A program made the translations under genes and the position numbers. DNA of 64,000 bases from contig NZ_CP072913.1 of NCBI RefSeq assembly GCF_017968885.1, positions 1,782,001 through 1,846,000 of the forward strand, in the 5' to 3' direction. How positions within the stretch are numbered: the stretch's first letter is position 1; every line of letters starts with the position of its first letter. The notes under the pieces were generated by a model, which was not told the DNA's origin, searched no databases, and saw only the letters and a program-made list of their open reading frames with translations. The DNA is from Pseudomonas sp. Tri1 (GTDB lineage Bacteria; Pseudomonadota; Gammaproteobacteria; Pseudomonadales; Pseudomonadaceae). This document shows positions 53,524-63,195 of this stretch, one piece after another.

Positions 53524-53853
53524 TCAGTAATCGTCACCGCGATCGGTCACATCCTTCTCGACACTTGGCGCATTCGGGTCATAGCCCTGGGGAAACTTGC
53601 CCTTGAGGTTCCAGGCAAACGCGATGATCTCGGCAATCGTGCGATACAACTCTTCCGGAATGCTGTCTCCCAACTCCATCCGTGCCAACAGCTTGACCAA
53701 CTCGGCGTTTTCATAGATTGGCACTTCGCTTTCGCGGGCGATGCGCAGGATTTCCTCGGCCAGGGCTTCGTCGCCCTTGGCGGTGAGGGTTGGGGCGTGG
53801 TGGCCGTCGTACTTGAGGGCGATGGCCTGGCGGGGTTCAGTGTGGGTCGTCAT
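53524..53853 (-). CDS. Stand-alone FlhB C-terminal-domain protein (FlhB-like / FlhX-type)
   Basis: A 109-aa soluble protein corresponding to the fragment of FlhB that follows its NPTH cleavage site. RQAIALKYDGHHAPTLTAKG aligns with YAVALKYDPDKGNAPVLLAK of the full FlhB in this window, and ELGDSIPEELYRTIAEIIAF aligns with ELDQEIPGGLYLAVAQVLAY. It has no membrane helices and no NPTH, so it mimics pre-cleaved FlhB-CC. In Helicobacter a comparable protein (FlhX) can replace that part of FlhB. It overlaps the upstream FliK-like gene by ATGA. Its exact role in Pseudomonas is unknown. Confidence 0.88.
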   Translation of the reverse strand: MTTHTEPRQAIALKYDGHHAPTLTAKGDEALAEEILRIARESEVPIYENAELVKLLARMELGDSIPEELYRTIAEIIAFAWNLKGKFPQGYDPNAPSVEKDVTDRGDDY

Positions 53854-55418
53854 GCGGTTTCGTCCACCCAGCGTTGTTCCAGGCGTGTCTTGGGGCCTTG
53901 CGGCGGTGTGCCGAGGTGGCAGTCCAGGTCGCCGACGTTCAGGCCACAGGTCACCAGGCGCTCACGCAGCGCCGTCAGGTTACTTTCGATCAGGCTCGCG
54001 GTGTAGGGCCGCTCCGCCCACAACTGGCTCGACAGGCTGCCGCTGAGCAATTGTGCTTGAACCTGCAGCGGCCCCAGGGGTTCCATGTCGAAGGCCAACT
54101 CGACCCGCCAGAGTTGTTGTTTCGGTTCGCGTTCTTCCCGGCGCTCCTGTGGCTGTTCCCGGGGCGGGGTTTCCTCGCGTTGGAATTTGACCTGCAAAGG
54201 CACGATGTCCTGCAGGTTGCGCATTGGGATTTCCAGCTGCCAGGTGCTCATCAGCCGGCCATCGTCGGTCAGGCCGGTCTGTTCCAGGCTCGACAACTGA
54301 TGGCTTTGCAAGCGTGACACCGCAGCGGCTGCCAGGCGCAACAGGTGTTCCAGATCAGCGTCTTCGTCCTGGCCTTTCATCAAGCGCGAGGGCAGGGGAA
54401 AACTGGTGGGTTGTGGCTTGGCGCTGACCTGGCCGAGGGTTCCCAAGGCGTTGCGCACGAAGTTGGGCAATACCTGGGCCAAGGTATTGGCGGCGATGAT
54501 GGCGCTGAGGTTGGTGGACGCAGGCAGGGCCGGTGTCAGTTGAGCAATCAGCTTCAGCAGGTCGCCTTTGAGGTCCGGCGCGAGGCTCGGCTGCCCGGCG
54601 AGCAATTTGCTTTCCAGGAACACACCGCTGGCGACCATGGCCTGGGCCAGTCCTTTGGGCGTGCTCAGTTGCTGGACGTCCGGCAGGCCAGCCAGCAGGC
54701 GTGTCACCGCGGCGCGCAGCTCGGCGCCAGTGTCGTCAGTGGCCGGAAGGTTTTGCAGGGCGTTGACCAGGCTGTCCAACGAGCCCTGCTGGCTCATTTG
54801 CGTGACCAATTGCTGGCTCACCGCCAATTGCTCCTGGCGGTTGCTCAGGGGGATGAATTTCAACGTCTGGGCATCTTGCACCTGAGCGCTCAACAGCGTG
54901 CCAATGCGCAGCGGTTGTGGGCTGTCGATATCCAGGGTGCTGCCAGCCTGGGCGGTATTCAGCAGGCTCACCAGCGACCGATACACCGCCGGTTGCCCAG
55001 GCAATTGCGGCAACGCCTGGCTGGTGAGCACCTTGCCTTGCAGCAGGGTGCCGACGGGCATCTGTGCGGTGTCGATTCGGGTCAGGGTGGCGACGCTGGA
55101 GGCGACGGTCTGTTGCACGGCAATCGCCAGATTGCTGGCCGATGGTTGGGTCACGGCCAGGTTGGTGCCCTGGGGCAGCGGCTGGGTGCTGGTGGCCTGG
55201 ACGGTGGTTTGCCGGCCGCTCTCCAGGGTGACCTTGAGCAACAGCTGGAAAGTCTGGTCGGCCTGTTTGAGCGACAGCACTTCGGCCTGGGCCATCTGGC
55301 CGGAGCCGATCAGACCTTCGGCCGGCGTCAGCAGTTTGAGCAGCTCGCCATTGACCGCTGGCATACGCGTGGTTGCCGTGGCCTGGGGCAGCGGCAGGAT
55401 GTTCATGTCACCTGTCAT
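53850..55418 (-). CDS. Second FliK-like protein (hook-length control domain)
   Basis: A 522-aa protein with a Leu/Gln/Ala-rich body and a C-terminal Flg_hook-like domain (about 395-490, MRNLQDIVPLQVKFQRE, then WRVELAFDMEPLGPLQVQAQ). It differs strongly from the FliK encoded at 31724 and lacks its Asp/Pro-rich ruler. ATG 55418 has AAGG about 12 bases upstream. It forms a two-gene minus-strand operon with the FlhB-like gene, and that pairing (a FliK-type with an FlhB-C-type protein) suggests a shared function in export switching. Divergent from ccmA across 199 bases. Confidence 0.82.
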   Translation of the reverse strand: MTGDMNILPLPQATATTRMPAVNGELLKLLTPAEGLIGSGQMAQAEVLSLKQADQTFQLLLKVTLESGRQTTVQATSTQPLPQGTNLAVTQPSASNLAIAVQQTVASSVATLTRIDTAQMPVGTLLQGKVLTSQALPQLPGQPAVYRSLVSLLNTAQAGSTLDIDSPQPLRIGTLLSAQVQDAQTLKFIPLSNRQEQLAVSQQLVTQMSQQGSLDSLVNALQNLPATDDTGAELRAAVTRLLAGLPDVQQLSTPKGLAQAMVASGVFLESKLLAGQPSLAPDLKGDLLKLIAQLTPALPASTNLSAIIAANTLAQVLPNFVRNALGTLGQVSAKPQPTSFPLPSRLMKGQDEDADLEHLLRLAAAAVSRLQSHQLSSLEQTGLTDDGRLMSTWQLEIPMRNLQDIVPLQVKFQREETPPREQPQERREEREPKQQLWRVELAFDMEPLGPLQVQAQLLSGSLSSQLWAERPYTASLIESNLTALRERLVTCGLNVGDLDCHLGTPPQGPKTRLEQRWVDETA

Positions 55419-55617
55419 CTGCGGTACTAACCTTGGGGAAATAAGCCCTCTTTAGAGTAGGGCATCACATGTATAATGCCGCCCGTCTTTCAGGGAGTGG
55501 CAAAAACCTTACAATTGTTTGACGCAGCTCTGTGGAACAGGCCGTCAATGCATCTATGCTGCATCTCTTTAACGGCCGCTGCACCGCCGACTTGAACCGT
55601 ATAAGGCCCGCGATCCC
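55419..55617. promoter_or_regulatory. Divergent promoter region between the FliK-like gene and ccmA
   Basis: 199 bases without a gene. A perfect TATAAT lies at 55472-55477 on the plus strand, with TCTTTA 17 bases before it as a poor -35. It is a reasonable sigma-70 start for the ccm operon with a leader of about 130 bases. No -24/-12 or sigma-28 element was seen in either direction. Confidence 0.5.
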
Positions 55618-56253
55618 TTGACCAGTCCTCTTTTGCAAACCGTCGACCTCGCCTGTGAGCGAGACTTGCGGCTGCTTTTCGAACACCTCGAATTGAGACT
55701 CTCCAATGGCGATATGGTGCAGGTCAGCGGCCCCAACGGCAGTGGCAAGACCAGCCTGTTGCGCCTGCTGGCCGGGTTGATGCAACCGACCGCCGGCCAA
55801 GTGTTGCTCAACGGCCAGCCCTTGCAGAGCCAGCGCAGCGAACTAGCCCGCAACCTGCTGTGGATCGGCCATGCCGCCGGGATCAAGGATTTGCTGACCC
55901 CCGAAGAGAACCTCAGTTGGCTCTGTGCGCTGCACCGGCCGGCCGGGCGCGAGGCGATCTGGCAAGCGTTGGCGACCGTGGGGTTGCGCGGTTTCGAAGA
56001 CGTACCGTGCCATACCCTGTCCGCCGGCCAGCAGCGCCGTGTGGCCCTGGCCCGGCTGTACCTGGACAGCCCGCCGCTGTGGATTCTCGATGAACCGTTC
56101 ACTGCCCTCGACAAGCAGGGCGTGGCTCAACTGGAAGAACACTTGGCCCGTCACTGCGAAAAGGGCGGTATGGTGCTGCTGACTACCCACCACACCCTGG
56201 CCCGGATGCCGTCCGGTTATCGCAACATTGATCTGGGGAACTGGGCCGTATGA
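55618..56253 (+). CDS. ccmA: Cytochrome c maturation ABC ATPase CcmA
   Basis: CcmA is the ATPase of the CcmAB(CD) complex that releases haem-loaded CcmE. The 211-aa product shows Walker [10 protein letters not shown], the signature [14 protein letters not shown] and Walker [13 protein letters not shown]. The start is a TTG (55618, [20 protein letters not shown]); no ATG is better placed. Its end overlaps ccmB by 4 bases. First gene of a complete nine-gene ccm operon. Confidence 0.95.
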   Translation: MTSPLLQTVDLACERDLRLLFEHLELRLSNGDMVQVSGPNGSGKTSLLRLLAGLMQPTAGQVLLNGQPLQSQRSELARNLLWIGHAAGIKDLLTPEENLSWLCALHRPAGREAIWQALATVGLRGFEDVPCHTLSAGQQRRVALARLYLDSPPLWILDEPFTALDKQGVAQLEEHLARHCEKGGMVLLTTHHTLARMPSGYRNIDLGNWAV

Positions 56254-56918
56254 GTGTGTTTGGCCTGTTGCTTGCCCGCGAGGCGCGCTTGTTGTTCCGC
56301 CGCCCGGCCGAATTGGCCAATCCGCTGGTGTTCTTTGCGATCGTCATCGCGTTGTTCCCGCTGGCGGTCGGTCCGGAGACTCAATTGTTGCAAACCTTGT
56401 CGCCGGGGTTGGTCTGGGTGGCGGCGCTTTTATCGGTCCTGCTCTCGCTGGACGGGCTTTTCCGCAGTGATTTCGAAGACGGTTCCCTGGAACAGTGGGT
56501 CCTTTCGTCGCACCCCCTGGCCCTTCTGGTTTTGGCCAAGGTACTGGCACACTGGGTTTTTTCTGGTCTGGCACTGGTATTGCTCTCGCCACTGCTGGCG
56601 ATGATGCTGGGCTTGCCCGCCGCGTGCATGCCAGTGCTGCTAGTGTCGCTGCTGCTTGGCACCCCGGTGCTGAGCCTGCTCGGTGCGGTGGGGGCGGCAT
56701 TGACGGTGGGACTCAAGCGCGGTGGCCTGTTGCTGGCCCTGCTGATTTTGCCGTTGTACATCCCGGTGCTGATCCTCGGCAGTGGCGCCTTGCAGGCAGC
56801 ACTGCAAGGCATGCCGGCAATCGGTTATCTGCTGTGGCTTGGGAGCCTGACCGCCCTGGCGATAACCCTGACACCCTTTGCAATAGCCGCTGGCCTGAAA
56901 ATCAGCGTCGGCGAATAA
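56250..56918 (+). CDS. ccmB: Haem exporter membrane protein CcmB
   Basis: The membrane partner of CcmA, 222 aa with six hydrophobic segments. It begins [20 protein letters not shown] and has a family-typical cytoplasmic start and [20 protein letters not shown] near residue 70. ATGA overlap with ccmA implies coupled translation. A 94-base gap containing a 26-codon ORF separates it from ccmC. Confidence 0.95.
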   Translation: MSVFGLLLAREARLLFRRPAELANPLVFFAIVIALFPLAVGPETQLLQTLSPGLVWVAALLSVLLSLDGLFRSDFEDGSLEQWVLSSHPLALLVLAKVLAHWVFSGLALVLLSPLLAMMLGLPAACMPVLLVSLLLGTPVLSLLGAVGAALTVGLKRGGLLLALLILPLYIPVLILGSGALQAALQGMPAIGYLLWLGSLTALAITLTPFAIAAGLKISVGE

Positions 56919-56920
56919 TA

Positions 56921-57001
56921 ATGAGGCCTGGTCAAGAACTGACCACTTCCTTGGAAGTCAAGGCCGCCCCGGCGGTTCGCGATGGCGAGCCGCAACCGTG
57001 A
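56921..57001 (+). CDS. Possible 26-aa ORF between ccmB and ccmC
   Basis: ATG 56921 opens 26 codons ([20 protein letters not shown] and DGEPQP) ending TGA at 56999-57001. No convincing RBS is seen apart from the ccmB end. It resembles no family I know. It could be a decayed 5' extension of ccmC or chance. Confidence 0.2.
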   Translation: MRPGQELTTSLEVKAAPAVRDGEPQP

Positions 57002-57012
57002 TGGAAATTGCA

Positions 57013-57768
57013 ATGAACTGGACCTGGTTTCATAAGCTCGGCTCACCCAAGTGGTTCTACGGCATCAGCGGCAAACTGCTGCCCTGGTTGAGCATCGCTG
57101 CACTGCTGCTGATTGGCGCCGGCGTGGTCTGGGGCCTGGCCTTCGCCCCGCCGGACTACCAGCAAGGCAACAGCTTCCGCATTATCTATATCCACGTGCC
57201 CACGGCGATGCTGGCTCAGTCCGTCTACGTGATGCTGGCGGTGTGTGGCGTGGTCGGGCTGGTGTGGAAAATGAAACTGGCCGATGTGGCCCTGCAATGC
57301 GCCGCCCCTATCGGCGCCTGGATGACCGCCGTGGCGCTGGTCACCGGCGCGATCTGGGGCAAGCCGACCTGGGGCTCGTGGTGGGTCTGGGATGCCCGAC
57401 TGACGTCGATGCTGATCCTGCTGTTCCTGTACTTCGGTCTTATTGCGCTGGGCAACGCCATCAGTAATCGTGACAGCGCCGCCAAGGCCTGCGCGGTGTT
57501 GGCGATTGTCGGCGTGATCAACATCCCGATCATCAAGTACTCGGTGCAATGGTGGAACACCCTGCACCAGGGCGCGACCTTCACCCTCACCGAAAAACCG
57601 GCGATGCCCGCTGAAATGTGGCTGCCGCTGTTGCTTACTGTATTGGGTTTCTACTGTTTCTTCGGCGCGGTGCTGTTGCTGCGCATGCGTCTGGAAGTGC
57701 TCAAGCGCGAATCCCGGGCCAGCTGGGTGAAGGCCGAAGTACAGAACAGCCTGGAGGCCGCTCGATGA
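57013..57768 (+). CDS. ccmC: Haem exporter protein CcmC
   Basis: CcmC holds haem at the outer face of the inner membrane and loads it on CcmE. The product is 251 aa from ATG 57013 ([17 protein letters not shown]), with GGAAA upstream; in-frame starts at 56998 and 57001 are less well placed. Six membrane helices and the WWD haem-handling motif [14 protein letters not shown] are evident. The stop overlaps the ccmD ATG. Confidence 0.95.
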   Translation: MNWTWFHKLGSPKWFYGISGKLLPWLSIAALLLIGAGVVWGLAFAPPDYQQGNSFRIIYIHVPTAMLAQSVYVMLAVCGVVGLVWKMKLADVALQCAAPIGAWMTAVALVTGAIWGKPTWGSWWVWDARLTSMLILLFLYFGLIALGNAISNRDSAAKACAVLAIVGVINIPIIKYSVQWWNTLHQGATFTLTEKPAMPAEMWLPLLLTVLGFYCFFGAVLLLRMRLEVLKRESRASWVKAEVQNSLEAAR

Positions 57769-57941
57769 GTTTCGCTTCATTCGGCGATTTCCTCGCCATG
57801 GGTCATCATGGCCTGTATGTCTGGTCAGCCTATGGCATTTGCCTGGCCGTGCTGGCCCTCAACGTGGCGGTGCCGATCGTGGCCCGCAAGCGGTATCTGC
57901 AACAAGAGGCGCGTCGTCTGCGCCGGGAGAACGGTCAGTGA
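57765..57941 (+). CDS. ccmD: Haem exporter protein CcmD
   Basis: A 58-aa membrane protein with one helix ([20 protein letters not shown]) and a basic cytoplasmic tail ([16 protein letters not shown]), as usual for CcmD, which helps release holo-CcmE. It overlaps ccmC by 4 bases and ccmE by 4 bases (GTGA). Confidence 0.93.
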   Translation: MSFASFGDFLAMGHHGLYVWSAYGICLAVLALNVAVPIVARKRYLQQEARRLRRENGQ

Positions 57942-58393
57942 ATCCGCTGCGCAAAAAACGTCTTGTCATCATTCTTGCGATCCTGGTGGGGGTCGGAGCC
58001 GCGGTCGGCCTGGCCTTGAGCGCCCTGCAGCAGAACATCAACCTGTTTTATACCCCGACCCAGATCGCCAACGGCGAAGCGCCCAAGGACACCCGTATTC
58101 GTGCCGGTGGCATGGTGGAGAAGGGCTCGCTGGTGCGCTCCGGGGATTCGCTGGACGTGAAGTTCAACGTCACCGATTTCAACAAGACCGTGACCATCAC
58201 CTACCGCGGCATCCTGCCGGACCTGTTTCGCGAAGGGCAGGGCATCGTCGCCCTGGGCAAGCTCAATGCCGATGGTGTGGTGGTGGCCGATGAAGTGTTG
58301 GCCAAGCACGACGAAAAATACATGCCGCCGGAAGTGACCAAGGCCCTGAAAGACAGCGGTCAGTCGGCGCCCGCTCCCGTGAAGGAGGGTTGA
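57938..58393 (+). CDS. ccmE: Cytochrome c maturation haem chaperone CcmE
   Basis: CcmE carries haem covalently bound to a His to CcmF. The 151-aa product starts with GTG 57938 ([20 protein letters not shown]), with one N-terminal membrane anchor. The haem-binding His is His124 in [12 protein letters not shown]. The sequence [20 protein letters not shown] is the family's beta-barrel start. The ccmD stop and ccmE start overlap. Confidence 0.96.
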   Translation: MNPLRKKRLVIILAILVGVGAAVGLALSALQQNINLFYTPTQIANGEAPKDTRIRAGGMVEKGSLVRSGDSLDVKFNVTDFNKTVTITYRGILPDLFREGQGIVALGKLNADGVVVADEVLAKHDEKYMPPEVTKALKDSGQSAPAPVKEG

Positions 58394-58396
58394 TCG

Positions 58397-60385
58397 ATGG
58401 CTGCTGGTATCTTTATTCCCGAGTTGGGCCACCTGGCGATGATCCTGGCGCTGTGCTTTGCCCTGGTACAGGCGGTGGTGCCGTTGTTCGGCGCCTGGCG
58501 CGGCGACCGTTTGTGGATGAGCCTGGCCCAGCCAGCGGCGTGGGGCCAGTTCGCCTTTATGCTGTTTGCCTTCGGCTGCCTGACCTATGCCTTCATGGCC
58601 GATGATTTTTCCGTGGCCTACGTTGCCAGCAACTCCAACAGCGCCTTGCCCTGGTACTACAAGTTCAGCGCAGTGTGGGGCGCTCACGAAGGCTCGCTGT
58701 TGCTCTGGGCCTTGATCCTCTCCGGCTGGACCTTTGCGGTCTCGGTGTTCTCCCGACAATTGCCCCAGGTGATGCTGGCCCGGGTGCTGGCGGTGATGGG
58801 CATGATCAGCAGCGGTTTCCTGCTGTTCCTGATCGTCACCTCCAACCCGTTCGAACGCATCCTGCCCCAGATGCCGACGGACGGCCGCGACCTCAACCCG
58901 TTGCTGCAGGACATCGGCCTGATCGTTCATCCACCGATGCTCTACATGGGCTATGTCGGCTTCTCCGTGGCCTTCGCCTTCGCCATCGCCGCGTTGCTCG
59001 GTGGCCGTCTCGATGCCGCGTGGGCACGCTGGTCGCGCCCGTGGACCATCGTCGCCTGGGCCTTCCTCGGCATTGGCATCACCCTCGGCTCATGGTGGGC
59101 CTACTACGAACTCGGCTGGGGCGGCTGGTGGTTCTGGGACCCGGTGGAAAACGCCTCGTTCATGCCCTGGCTGGTGGGCACTGCGCTGATTCACTCCCTG
59201 GCGGTCACGGAAAAGCGTGGCGTGTTCAAGAGCTGGACGGTGTTGTTGGCCATCGCCGCGTTCTCGTTGAGCCTGTTGGGGACTTTCCTGGTGCGCTCCG
59301 GCGTGCTCACGTCGGTACACGCCTTTGCCTCGGACCCCGAGCGCGGCGTGTTCATCCTGATGTTCCTGCTGTTCGTGGTTGGCGGCTCGTTGACGCTGTT
59401 CGCCGTGCGTGCGCCGGTGGTGAAGAGCCAGGTCGGCTTCAACCTCTGGTCCCGGGAAACCCTGTTGCTGGGCAACAACCTGGTGCTGGTGGTGGCCGCC
59501 TCGATGATCCTGCTCGGAACGCTGTATCCGCTGGTGCTCGATGCACTGTCCGGCGCCAAGCTGTCGGTGGGGCCGCCGTACTTCAATGCGCTGTTCATCC
59601 CGCTGATGGCGATCCTGATGGTGGTGATGGCCATTGGCGTATTGGTGCGCTGGAAAGACACTCCGGTCAAATGGCTGCTGGGCATGCTGACACCGGTATT
59701 GCTCGGCACGGCGGCCCTGGCCGTGGTGGCCGGGGTCGCTTATGGCGACTTCAACTGGGCGGTGCTGGCGACGTTCATGCTGGCTGCCTGGGTGTTGCTG
59801 GCGGGCGTGCGGGACATCTTCGACAAGACCCGGCACAAAGGCCTGATCAAGGGCTTGCCAACCCTGACCCGCAGTTATTGGGGCATGCAGGTCGCCCACC
59901 TGGGCATCGCCGTCTGCGCCCTGGGTGTGGTGCTGTCCAGCCAGAACAGCGCCGAGCGTGACCTGCGCCTGGCGCCGGGCGAGTCCATGGACCTGGCCGG
60001 CTATCAGTTCGTTTTCGAGGGCGCCAAACATTTCGAGGGGCCGAACTTCACCTCCGACAAAGGCACCGTGCGGGTCATTCGCGACGGTCGGGAAGTGAGC
60101 GTGCTGCACCCGGAAAAACGCCTGTACACCGTGCAGAATTCGGTGATGACCGAAGCCGGGATCGATGCCGGTTTCACCCGCGATCTCTACGTGGCGCTGG
60201 GCGAGTCCCTGGGCGATGGCGCGTGGGCGGTCCGGGTTCACGTCAAGCCGTTCGTGCGCTGGATCTGGTTCGGCGGCCTGCTGACCGGCCTGGGCGGGGT
60301 GTTGGCGGCGCTGGATCGGCGTTATCGAGTCAAGGTGAAAACCCGGGTGCGTGAGACCCTGGGCATGACGGGAGCCACTGCATGA
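58397..60385 (+). CDS. ccmF: Haem lyase subunit CcmF
   Basis: CcmF attaches haem to apocytochrome c together with CcmH and CcmI. The 662-aa protein has many membrane helices. The WWD motif reads WGGWWFWDPVENASFMPWL (about 233-251). The C-terminal periplasmic domain lies at about 515-620. GGAGGG lies before ATG 58397. The stop overlaps ccmG by 4 bases. Confidence 0.97.
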   Translation: MAAGIFIPELGHLAMILALCFALVQAVVPLFGAWRGDRLWMSLAQPAAWGQFAFMLFAFGCLTYAFMADDFSVAYVASNSNSALPWYYKFSAVWGAHEGSLLLWALILSGWTFAVSVFSRQLPQVMLARVLAVMGMISSGFLLFLIVTSNPFERILPQMPTDGRDLNPLLQDIGLIVHPPMLYMGYVGFSVAFAFAIAALLGGRLDAAWARWSRPWTIVAWAFLGIGITLGSWWAYYELGWGGWWFWDPVENASFMPWLVGTALIHSLAVTEKRGVFKSWTVLLAIAAFSLSLLGTFLVRSGVLTSVHAFASDPERGVFILMFLLFVVGGSLTLFAVRAPVVKSQVGFNLWSRETLLLGNNLVLVVAASMILLGTLYPLVLDALSGAKLSVGPPYFNALFIPLMAILMVVMAIGVLVRWKDTPVKWLLGMLTPVLLGTAALAVVAGVAYGDFNWAVLATFMLAAWVLLAGVRDIFDKTRHKGLIKGLPTLTRSYWGMQVAHLGIAVCALGVVLSSQNSAERDLRLAPGESMDLAGYQFVFEGAKHFEGPNFTSDKGTVRVIRDGREVSVLHPEKRLYTVQNSVMTEAGIDAGFTRDLYVALGESLGDGAWAVRVHVKPFVRWIWFGGLLTGLGGVLAALDRRYRVKVKTRVRETLGMTGATA

Positions 60386-60918
60386 AGCGTTGGTTGATGT
60401 TGGTACCGCTGGCGCTGTTTCTGTTGATGGCAGTGTTTTTGTTCCGAGGGCTTTACCTGAACCCGACTGAGTTGCCCTCGGCGATGATCGGCAAGCCGTT
60501 CCCGGAGTTTTCCCTGCCTTCGGTGCAGGGCGACAAGAACCTGACCCGGGCTGACCTGCTGGGTAAGCCGGCGCTGGTCAACGTGTGGGGCACCTGGTGC
60601 ATTTCCTGCCGGGTCGAGCACCCGGTGCTGAATAAACTGGCCCAGAACGGGGTGGTGATCTACGGCGTCAATTACAAGGACGTCAACGCCGATGCCTTGA
60701 AGTGGCTCGCCGAGTTCCACAACCCGTACCAACTGGACATTCGCGACGAAGAGGGCTCCCTGGGCTTGAACCTGGGGGTCTACGGGGCGCCGGAAACGTT
60801 CTTCATCGACGCCAAGGGCATCATCCGTGACAAGTTCGTCGGTGTGATCGACGAGCAGGTCTGGCGCGAGAAACTGGCCGCCAAGTACCAGGCCCTGGTG
60901 GACGAGGCCAAGCCATGA
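60382..60918 (+). CDS. ccmG: Thiol:disulfide interchange protein CcmG (DsbE)
   Basis: CcmG is a membrane-anchored thioredoxin-like protein that keeps apocytochrome c cysteines reduced. The 178-aa product has an N-terminal anchor (LMLVPLALFLLMAVFLFRGL) and active site WGTWCISCRVEH. GVYGAPETFFIDAKG follows, as in the family with its cis-Pro. Overlaps ccmF and ccmH by 4 bases each. Confidence 0.96.
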   Translation: MKRWLMLVPLALFLLMAVFLFRGLYLNPTELPSAMIGKPFPEFSLPSVQGDKNLTRADLLGKPALVNVWGTWCISCRVEHPVLNKLAQNGVVIYGVNYKDVNADALKWLAEFHNPYQLDIRDEEGSLGLNLGVYGAPETFFIDAKGIIRDKFVGVIDEQVWREKLAAKYQALVDEAKP

Positions 60919-61388
60919 AGCGCTGGTTAGCTGCCGCCATCCTCGGGTTGAGCCTGGTCGGTGTGGCTCATGCCGCCATCGACACCTACGAATTTGCCAA
61001 CGACGGCGAGCGCGAGCGGTTTCGCGAACTGACCAAGGAGCTGCGCTGCCCCAAGTGCCAGAACCAGGACATCGCCGACTCCAACGCACCGATTGCCGCC
61101 GACCTGCGCAAGGAAATCTTCCGCATGCTCGGCGAGGGCAAGGATAACCAGCAGATCATCGATTTCATGGTGGATCGCTACGGTGAGTTCGTGCGCTACA
61201 ACCCGGCCCTGTCTTCCAGGACCGCGCTGCTCTGGTTCGGCCCCGCCGGGCTGTTGCTCGGTGGTTTTGTCGTCATCGCGCTGATCGTGCGCCGCCGCCG
61301 GGTCCAGCGCACAGCTGCCCCGGACACGCTTTCTGTCGAAGAGCGCCAGCGCCTCGACCAACTGTTGGATAAAACCAAGCATGATTGA
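60915..61388 (+). CDS. ccmH: Cytochrome c maturation protein CcmH (CcmL type)
   Basis: CcmH reduces apocytochrome c for haem attachment. The 157-aa product has a signal peptide ([16 protein letters not shown]), the redox motif [17 protein letters not shown] and a C-terminal membrane helix (about 105-123). This is the short CcmH (CcmL); the TPR part is the separate ccmI. It overlaps ccmI by 8 bases. Confidence 0.95.
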   Translation: MKRWLAAAILGLSLVGVAHAAIDTYEFANDGERERFRELTKELRCPKCQNQDIADSNAPIAADLRKEIFRMLGEGKDNQQIIDFMVDRYGEFVRYNPALSSRTALLWFGPAGLLLGGFVVIALIVRRRRVQRTAAPDTLSVEERQRLDQLLDKTKHD

Positions 61389-62583
61389 TTTTTGGCTCGC
61401 CGCAGGTCTGCTGCTTCTGATTGCCCTGAGTTTTCTGTTGATCCCTGTACTGCGCGGTCGCCGTGCCCAGCTGGAGGAGGACCGTACCGCGCTGAACGTG
61501 GCGCTGTACCAGGAACGTGTCGCCGAGTTGCAGGCCGAGCAAGAGGAGGGCGTGCTCAATGCGGCGCAACTGGACACCGGTCGCGCCGAAGCCGCCCGTG
61601 AGCTGCTGGCTGACACTGAGGGTGCCGATGCGCCTCGGGAGTCGCGGTTGGGCAAGCCGTTGCCGTTGCTCGCCGCTGTGCTGGTGCCGCTGTTGGGCTT
61701 GGGGCTGTACCTGCATTTTGGCGCCAGCGACAAGGTCGAGCTGACCCGCGAATTCGCCCAGGCACCGCAGTCGATGGAAGAAATGACCCTGCGTCTGGAA
61801 CGCGCGGTGGCCGCGCAACCGGACTCCGCCGAGGGCTTGTATTTCCTCGGCCGTACCTACATGGCCCAGGATCGGCCGGCGGATGCGGCGAAGATCTTCG
61901 AGCGCACCGTGGCGCTGGCCGGACGGCAACCCGAGCTGCTCGGGCAATGGGCCCAGGCGCAATATTTTGCCGACGGCAAGAAATGGTCGGACAAGGTCCA
62001 GGCCTTGACCGATGAAGCGCTGAAACTCGATCCCAAGGAGGTCACCAGCCTTGGTCTGCTGGGTATCGCCGCGTTCGAAGGCGAGCGCTATCAGGAGGCG
62101 ATCGATTACTGGGGGCGTCTGCTGGTGCAACTGCCGGAGGGCGACAAGTCCCGTGAGGCGCTGCAGGGCGGTATCACCCGCGCCACCGAGAAGCTGCAGG
62201 CCAGTGGCGGCAAGGTCGTCCAGGCCCCGGTGGCCAAGGCTGCGGCCTTGCTCAAGGTGCGTGTCGACCTGGCCCCGGCGCTCAAGGCCAAGGTGCAGCC
62301 GGGCGACAGCGTGTTCATCTTCGCCCGCGCGGCTTCCGGTCCGCCGGCGCCGCTGGCGGCCAAGCGCATGACCGTCGCCGATCTGCCCGCCACAGTGGAG
62401 TTGGGCGACGCGGACGCGATGATGCCGCAGCTGAAACTGTCGAACTTCCCTGAAGTCCAACTGGTGGCGCGCATCTCGCGGGCCGGTCAACCGACCGCCG
62501 GCGAGTGGATTGGCCGTAGCCAACCCCTGGCGAGCAGCACCACGGCGCAGCAACAACTGACCATCGACAGCCCGGACAAATAA
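61381..62583 (+). CDS. ccmI: Cytochrome c maturation TPR protein CcmI
   Basis: CcmI is the apocytochrome c chaperone of the haem lyase. The 400-aa product has two N-terminal membrane helices (residues 3-22 and about 92-113), a cytoplasmic loop with a Leu-rich stretch, and periplasmic TPR-like helices (about 130-270, [20 protein letters not shown]). It then has a C-terminal beta domain. Last gene of the ccm operon. Confidence 0.93.
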   Translation: MIDFWLAAGLLLLIALSFLLIPVLRGRRAQLEEDRTALNVALYQERVAELQAEQEEGVLNAAQLDTGRAEAARELLADTEGADAPRESRLGKPLPLLAAVLVPLLGLGLYLHFGASDKVELTREFAQAPQSMEEMTLRLERAVAAQPDSAEGLYFLGRTYMAQDRPADAAKIFERTVALAGRQPELLGQWAQAQYFADGKKWSDKVQALTDEALKLDPKEVTSLGLLGIAAFEGERYQEAIDYWGRLLVQLPEGDKSREALQGGITRATEKLQASGGKVVQAPVAKAAALLKVRVDLAPALKAKVQPGDSVFIFARAASGPPAPLAAKRMTVADLPATVELGDADAMMPQLKLSNFPEVQLVARISRAGQPTAGEWIGRSQPLASSTTAQQQLTIDSPDK

Positions 62584-62597
62584 CAGGAATTCGCCCC

Positions 62598-63005
62598 ATG
62601 ACCGCCATCGCTCGTATCACCTTGCTCACGCTCGTTTTGGGCTTGAGCGCTTGTGCGGTCCAGCGCCCGCCAGAGCCTTCGGCACCGCTGCCACCCATTG
62701 CGCCTTCGACCCCGACCACCAAGCCGGGGCCGTCGACACCACCGGGCAAGCCTGTTACTCCGAACAAACCGGCCAAACCGCTGCCCCGCACCTCCGCCAG
62801 CTTCGCTCCGCCGCCGGGAGGCAACAGCCATTGGGATGCCAAGCTGGGAGTCTATGTTCTGGATAATCAGACCAATACCTTCTATCGCCAGCGCACCTAT
62901 TACCGTTGGAACAACGGCTGGAGCCGCTCCGTCAGCCCGAACGGCCCGTGGGAAGAAACCACCATCGAAGGCGTACCGTCGGGGTTGGGGCGTCAATTCC
63001 ACTAG
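62598..63005 (+). CDS. Small Pro-rich lipoprotein of unknown function
   Basis: A 135-aa protein with a lipoprotein signal (LTLVLGLSACAVQ; lipidated Cys near residue 19). The next 50 residues are Pro/Thr/Lys-rich (PSTPTTKPGPSTPPGKPVTP), and a C-terminal part is rich in Tyr, Trp and Arg (TFYRQRTYYRWNNGWSRSVS). CAGGAA lies before the ATG. It is 14 bases after ccmI and may be read from the same transcript. I do not recognise a named family; YXXX-rich outer-envelope lipoproteins of this kind are common in Pseudomonas. Confidence 0.8.
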   Translation: MTAIARITLLTLVLGLSACAVQRPPEPSAPLPPIAPSTPTTKPGPSTPPGKPVTPNKPAKPLPRTSASFAPPPGGNSHWDAKLGVYVLDNQTNTFYRQRTYYRWNNGWSRSVSPNGPWEETTIEGVPSGLGRQFH

Positions 63006-63195
63006 GGATTGGCAATTGCCCCGTGGCGAAAGAGCAAGCTCCCTCGTCACAGAGGCTTGTTTGAACCGAGGGTAGGGGGGCGGTGTTTGAGCGAGCAGGG
63101 GCCTTCAAGGTTCGACCTGTCATGTTCATCGTCGTAGAATGCGCGCCTTTGCGAGCCTTCATCGGCCAACCGCGTATTTATCGGAGCACCTGACC
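63006..63195. other. Intergenic region before spermidine synthase
   Basis: 190 bases. A degenerate short palindrome (GTGGCGAAAGAGC / GCTCCCTCGTCAC, 63022-63052) lies after the lipoprotein gene and could end its transcript. TAGAAT at 63135-63140 is a possible -10 for speE, with no clear -35. Confidence 0.4.
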
